Made by a program: the position numbers and the translations under genes | Notes under the pieces: generated by a model | Seen by the model: only the letters and a program-made list of their open reading frames with translations | What the model was told of the DNA's origin: nothing | The model's database searches: none | Assembly: GCA_945492935.1 (NCBI GenBank) | Contig: CALYVE010000057.1 | Span: forward strand, 1 to 8,804 | Reading direction: 5' to 3' | DNA: 8,804 nt | Source: an uncultured Lachnospiraceae bacterium | GTDB lineage: Bacteria; Bacillota; Clostridia; Lachnospirales; Lachnospiraceae | In this document: piece after piece, positions 6,913 to 8,804 of the stretch | Numbering within the stretch: the first letter of the stretch is position 1 | How the letters are laid out: every line of letters begins with the position of its first letter

Positions 6913-8337
6913 ATGGGTAACAAACTTAGTTTGTCAGCAAGTGATAGAATCAATGCATTACTTGATGACGCAAGCTTTGTTGAGGTTGGTGCTTATGTAA
7001 CATCAAGAAGTACAGATTTCAACATGCAAAACAATGATACTCCAAAAGACGGTGTAATTACCGGTTATGGTGTTATCGGTGACAAAATTGTTTATGTTTA
7101 TAGTCAGGACGCATCGGTTCTTGGCGGTGCAATCGGTGAGATGCATGCGAAGAAGATTGCGAAGATTTATGATATGGCTATGAAGGTTGGAGCACCTGTT
7201 ATTGGTCTTGTTGATTGTGCAGGATTAAGATTACAGGAGGCAACAGATGCATTGAATGCTTTTGGTGAAGTATACTTAAAGCAGGTGTTAGCATCCGGTG
7301 TTGTTCCACAGATTACAGCTATTTTCGGTACATGCGGCGGTGGATGTGCATTAATTCCTACATTAACAGATTTCACATTCATGACATCTGACGGTTCAAA
7401 GCTTTTTGTTAACAGTCCAAATGCTTTGGATAGCAACAATGCATCAAAGCTTGATACAGCTTCTGCAGATTATTTAAGCAATAACACATCATTAATTGAT
7501 GCTGTACTGGAGGATGACAATGCTGTTCTTGCACAGATTCGTTCATTGGTTGGTATGCTTCCATCATGCAACACTGAGGAAGATATTGTAGAATGTACAG
7601 ATGATTTGAATCGTATCATTCCGAACTTGGATGGCTTTGCAAAGGATGCAAGAGCCGTATTACAGAATATTGCCGACAATAATGTATTTGTTGAGATGAA
7701 GAAGGATTTTTCAAAGGATATCATTCTCGGTTTTATCAAGTTAAACGGTGCAACAATCGGTTGTGTTGGTAATCAGGCTGTTGATGGCGGAGACAAGCTT
7801 TCGACAAACGCAGCATATGTAGCTGCTGATTTTGTCCGCTTCTGCGATGCATTTAACATTCCGGTTCTCACTCTTGTAAATGTTACAGGATTTGTTGCAA
7901 CAGTAAGTAATGAGCGTATGATTGCTGATGCGGCTGCTAAGCTTACTTATGCATATGCTGAGGCTACAGTTCCAAAGGTAACAGTTATCATGGGTGATGC
8001 ATTTGGTACAGCTTATACAGTTATGGCTTCAAAGGCTATTGGTACTGATATGGTATATGCTTGGCCATCAGCAAAAATCGGTACTATGGATCCGGAGATG
8101 GCTGTTAAGATTATGTATGCAAAAGAGATTGAGGCAGCTGAAGATAAGCTTGCAGCAATTGCATCATACAAGAAAGAATACACAGAGCTTCAGTCAAGCG
8201 CACTTGCTGCAGCAAAGAGAGGTTACATTGATGATATCATTGAGCCGGATGCAACAAGAAAGCGTGTGATTGCTGCATTTGATATGCTATGCACAAAGAA
8301 TGAAGACAGACCATATAAGAAGCATGGAGCAGTTTAA
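6913..8337 (+). CDS. Biotin-dependent carboxyltransferase subunit (MmdA/PccB-like)
   Basis: Crotonase-fold carboxyltransferase that moves a carboxyl group between an acyl-CoA and carrier-bound biotin, as in methylmalonyl-CoA decarboxylase alpha subunit, propionyl-CoA carboxylase beta or transcarboxylase 12S. N-terminal half: DRINALLDDASFVEVG (11-26), DGVITGYG (46-53), YSQDASVLGGAIGEMHAKKI (63-82) and the glycine-rich GTCGGGCAL (139-147). C-terminal half: FVRFCDAFNIP (307-317), AKLTYAYAEATVPKVTVI (342-359), the GTAYTVM block (365-371) and VYAWPSAKIG (381-390). No zinc finger is present, which argues against AccD. At 474 residues it is shorter than the roughly 510-520 usual for MmdA/PccB, and several core motifs are altered: CAGLRLQEA, NVTGF and FGTAY where GGARIQEG, DVPGF and YGGAY are usual. 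The ATG at 6913 has GGAGG at 6901-6905. Glycine is mostly GGT, which with the promoter hints at high expression. The lipoprotein gene follows after 17 nt. The substrate cannot be told. Confidence 0.87.
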   Translation: MGNKLSLSASDRINALLDDASFVEVGAYVTSRSTDFNMQNNDTPKDGVITGYGVIGDKIVYVYSQDASVLGGAIGEMHAKKIAKIYDMAMKVGAPVIGLVDCAGLRLQEATDALNAFGEVYLKQVLASGVVPQITAIFGTCGGGCALIPTLTDFTFMTSDGSKLFVNSPNALDSNNASKLDTASADYLSNNTSLIDAVLEDDNAVLAQIRSLVGMLPSCNTEEDIVECTDDLNRIIPNLDGFAKDARAVLQNIADNNVFVEMKKDFSKDIILGFIKLNGATIGCVGNQAVDGGDKLSTNAAYVAADFVRFCDAFNIPVLTLVNVTGFVATVSNERMIADAAAKLTYAYAEATVPKVTVIMGDAFGTAYTVMASKAIGTDMVYAWPSAKIGTMDPEMAVKIMYAKEIEAAEDKLAAIASYKKEYTELQSSALAAAKRGYIDDIIEPDATRKRVIAAFDMLCTKNEDRPYKKHGAV

Positions 8338-8354
8338 GAAGAGAGGAAGAGCCG

Positions 8355-8804
8355 ATGAAGAATAAAAAGTTATTGATCGCTCTTGCTGCAATGTTGTTAA
8401 TGCTTGGCTTGGTTGGATGTGGTAAAGAGACTGAAAAACCATTTGATTATGATGATGCTGATATCGTTGTGAATACAATGAATTACTTTATGGAGTATGC
8501 CAGTGTATCAGATGATATTGCACCGTATTACTTATCGGATGGAACAGCTTTTGAACAATCTGCTATCAAAGGTATTACACAGGCAAGAGAATCTGATAAA
8601 GTAGGTGCTTTTGAAGATTTCAGCGTATATAACGATTACATTATGGCCGGTATGTTTACACCGGAGATTGTTGATGCTGATATTTCAAATAGTTCAGATT
8701 CTGTTATGGTTAAGCTTATTAATCATGCGGAAAACAGAGATGTTGAGATTTCGATTCGCTATGTTGAAAATCCGGATTATTACATGGAATTAGACAAAGC
8801 AATC
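8355..8804 (+). CDS. Secreted lipoprotein, 3' end missing; possible OadG-like gamma subunit
   Basis: The frame is open to the right edge, with 150 residues visible. A signal peptide opens it: basic MKNKK, hydrophobic core to about residue 20, then the lipobox LVGC (19-22), so Cys22 should be lipidated and the rest displayed outside the membrane. The mature part starts with an acidic FDYDDADIV, then a helical region (about 40-90), and a stretch of alternating polar and hydrophobic residues (about 108-142) that looks like beta strands. The ATG at 8355 has GAGAGGAAG at 8341-8349. It lies 17 nt after the carboxyltransferase and is surely cotranscribed. From general knowledge, Lachnospiraceae carboxyltransferase/sodium-pump clusters often carry at this place a lipoprotein that ends in a membrane helix and OadG-like tail. 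I infer that identity from layout and resemblance; the diagnostic end is outside the window. Otherwise it is an uncharacterised lipoprotein. Confidence 0.8.
   Translation, partial: MKNKKLLIALAAMLLMLGLVGCGKETEKPFDYDDADIVVNTMNYFMEYASVSDDIAPYYLSDGTAFEQSAIKGITQARESDKVGAFEDFSVYNDYIMAGMFTPEIVDADISNSSDSVMVKLINHAENRDVEISIRYVENPDYYMELDKAI

Noticed and set aside
6913..8337. AccD, the acetyl-CoA carboxylase carboxyltransferase beta subunit
   Set aside because: There is no N-terminal four-cysteine zinc finger, and both halves of the carboxyltransferase are in one chain as in MmdA/PccB.

Overview
The window looks like chromosome of an AT-rich Firmicute in class Clostridia, most likely Lachnospiraceae. 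This rests on base composition, strong AGGAGG-type ribosome binding sites, the order ftsK ... rimO-pgsA, and a divergent carboxyltransferase followed by a lipoprotein in the style of clostridial sodium-pump decarboxylase clusters. The family assignment is inference. All seven genes lie on the + strand and coding density is high. I see no tRNA, rRNA, CRISPR array, insertion sequence or phage gene.

Region 1 (1-6780) reads as one transcription unit of five genes, open at the left edge: ftsK/spoIIIE (5' end missing), fhs (formate-tetrahydrofolate ligase), folD (methylene-THF dehydrogenase/cyclohydrolase), rimO (ribosomal protein S12 methylthiotransferase) and pgsA (phosphatidylglycerophosphate synthase). 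Gaps are 17, 19 and 3 nt, then a 17-nt overlap, and a clear intrinsic terminator follows pgsA. Fhs and FolD catalyse consecutive steps that carry formate to methylene-THF. Here this one-carbon pair sits inside a housekeeping group for chromosome segregation, ribosome modification and phospholipid synthesis.

Region 2 (6781-8804) is a second unit running off the right edge. A good sigma-A-type promoter (TTGATT, 17 bp, TATAAT) with an AT-rich upstream tract drives a roughly 60-nt leader containing small dyads, then a biotin-dependent carboxyltransferase (MmdA-like) and the start of a secreted lipoprotein. The likeliest reading, by inference, is a sodium-translocating acyl-CoA or oxo-acid decarboxylase, or transcarboxylase, cluster whose remaining subunits (gamma, biotin carrier, beta pump) lie beyond the window. 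The carboxyltransferase departs from the family consensus at several core motifs. The lipoprotein may be the N-terminal part of an unusual OadG-like gamma subunit.

No wholly new system is evident. The points most worth a second look are the divergent carboxyltransferase with its lipoprotein partner, the poly-A slippage tract in the ftsK linker, and the placement of fhs-folD.
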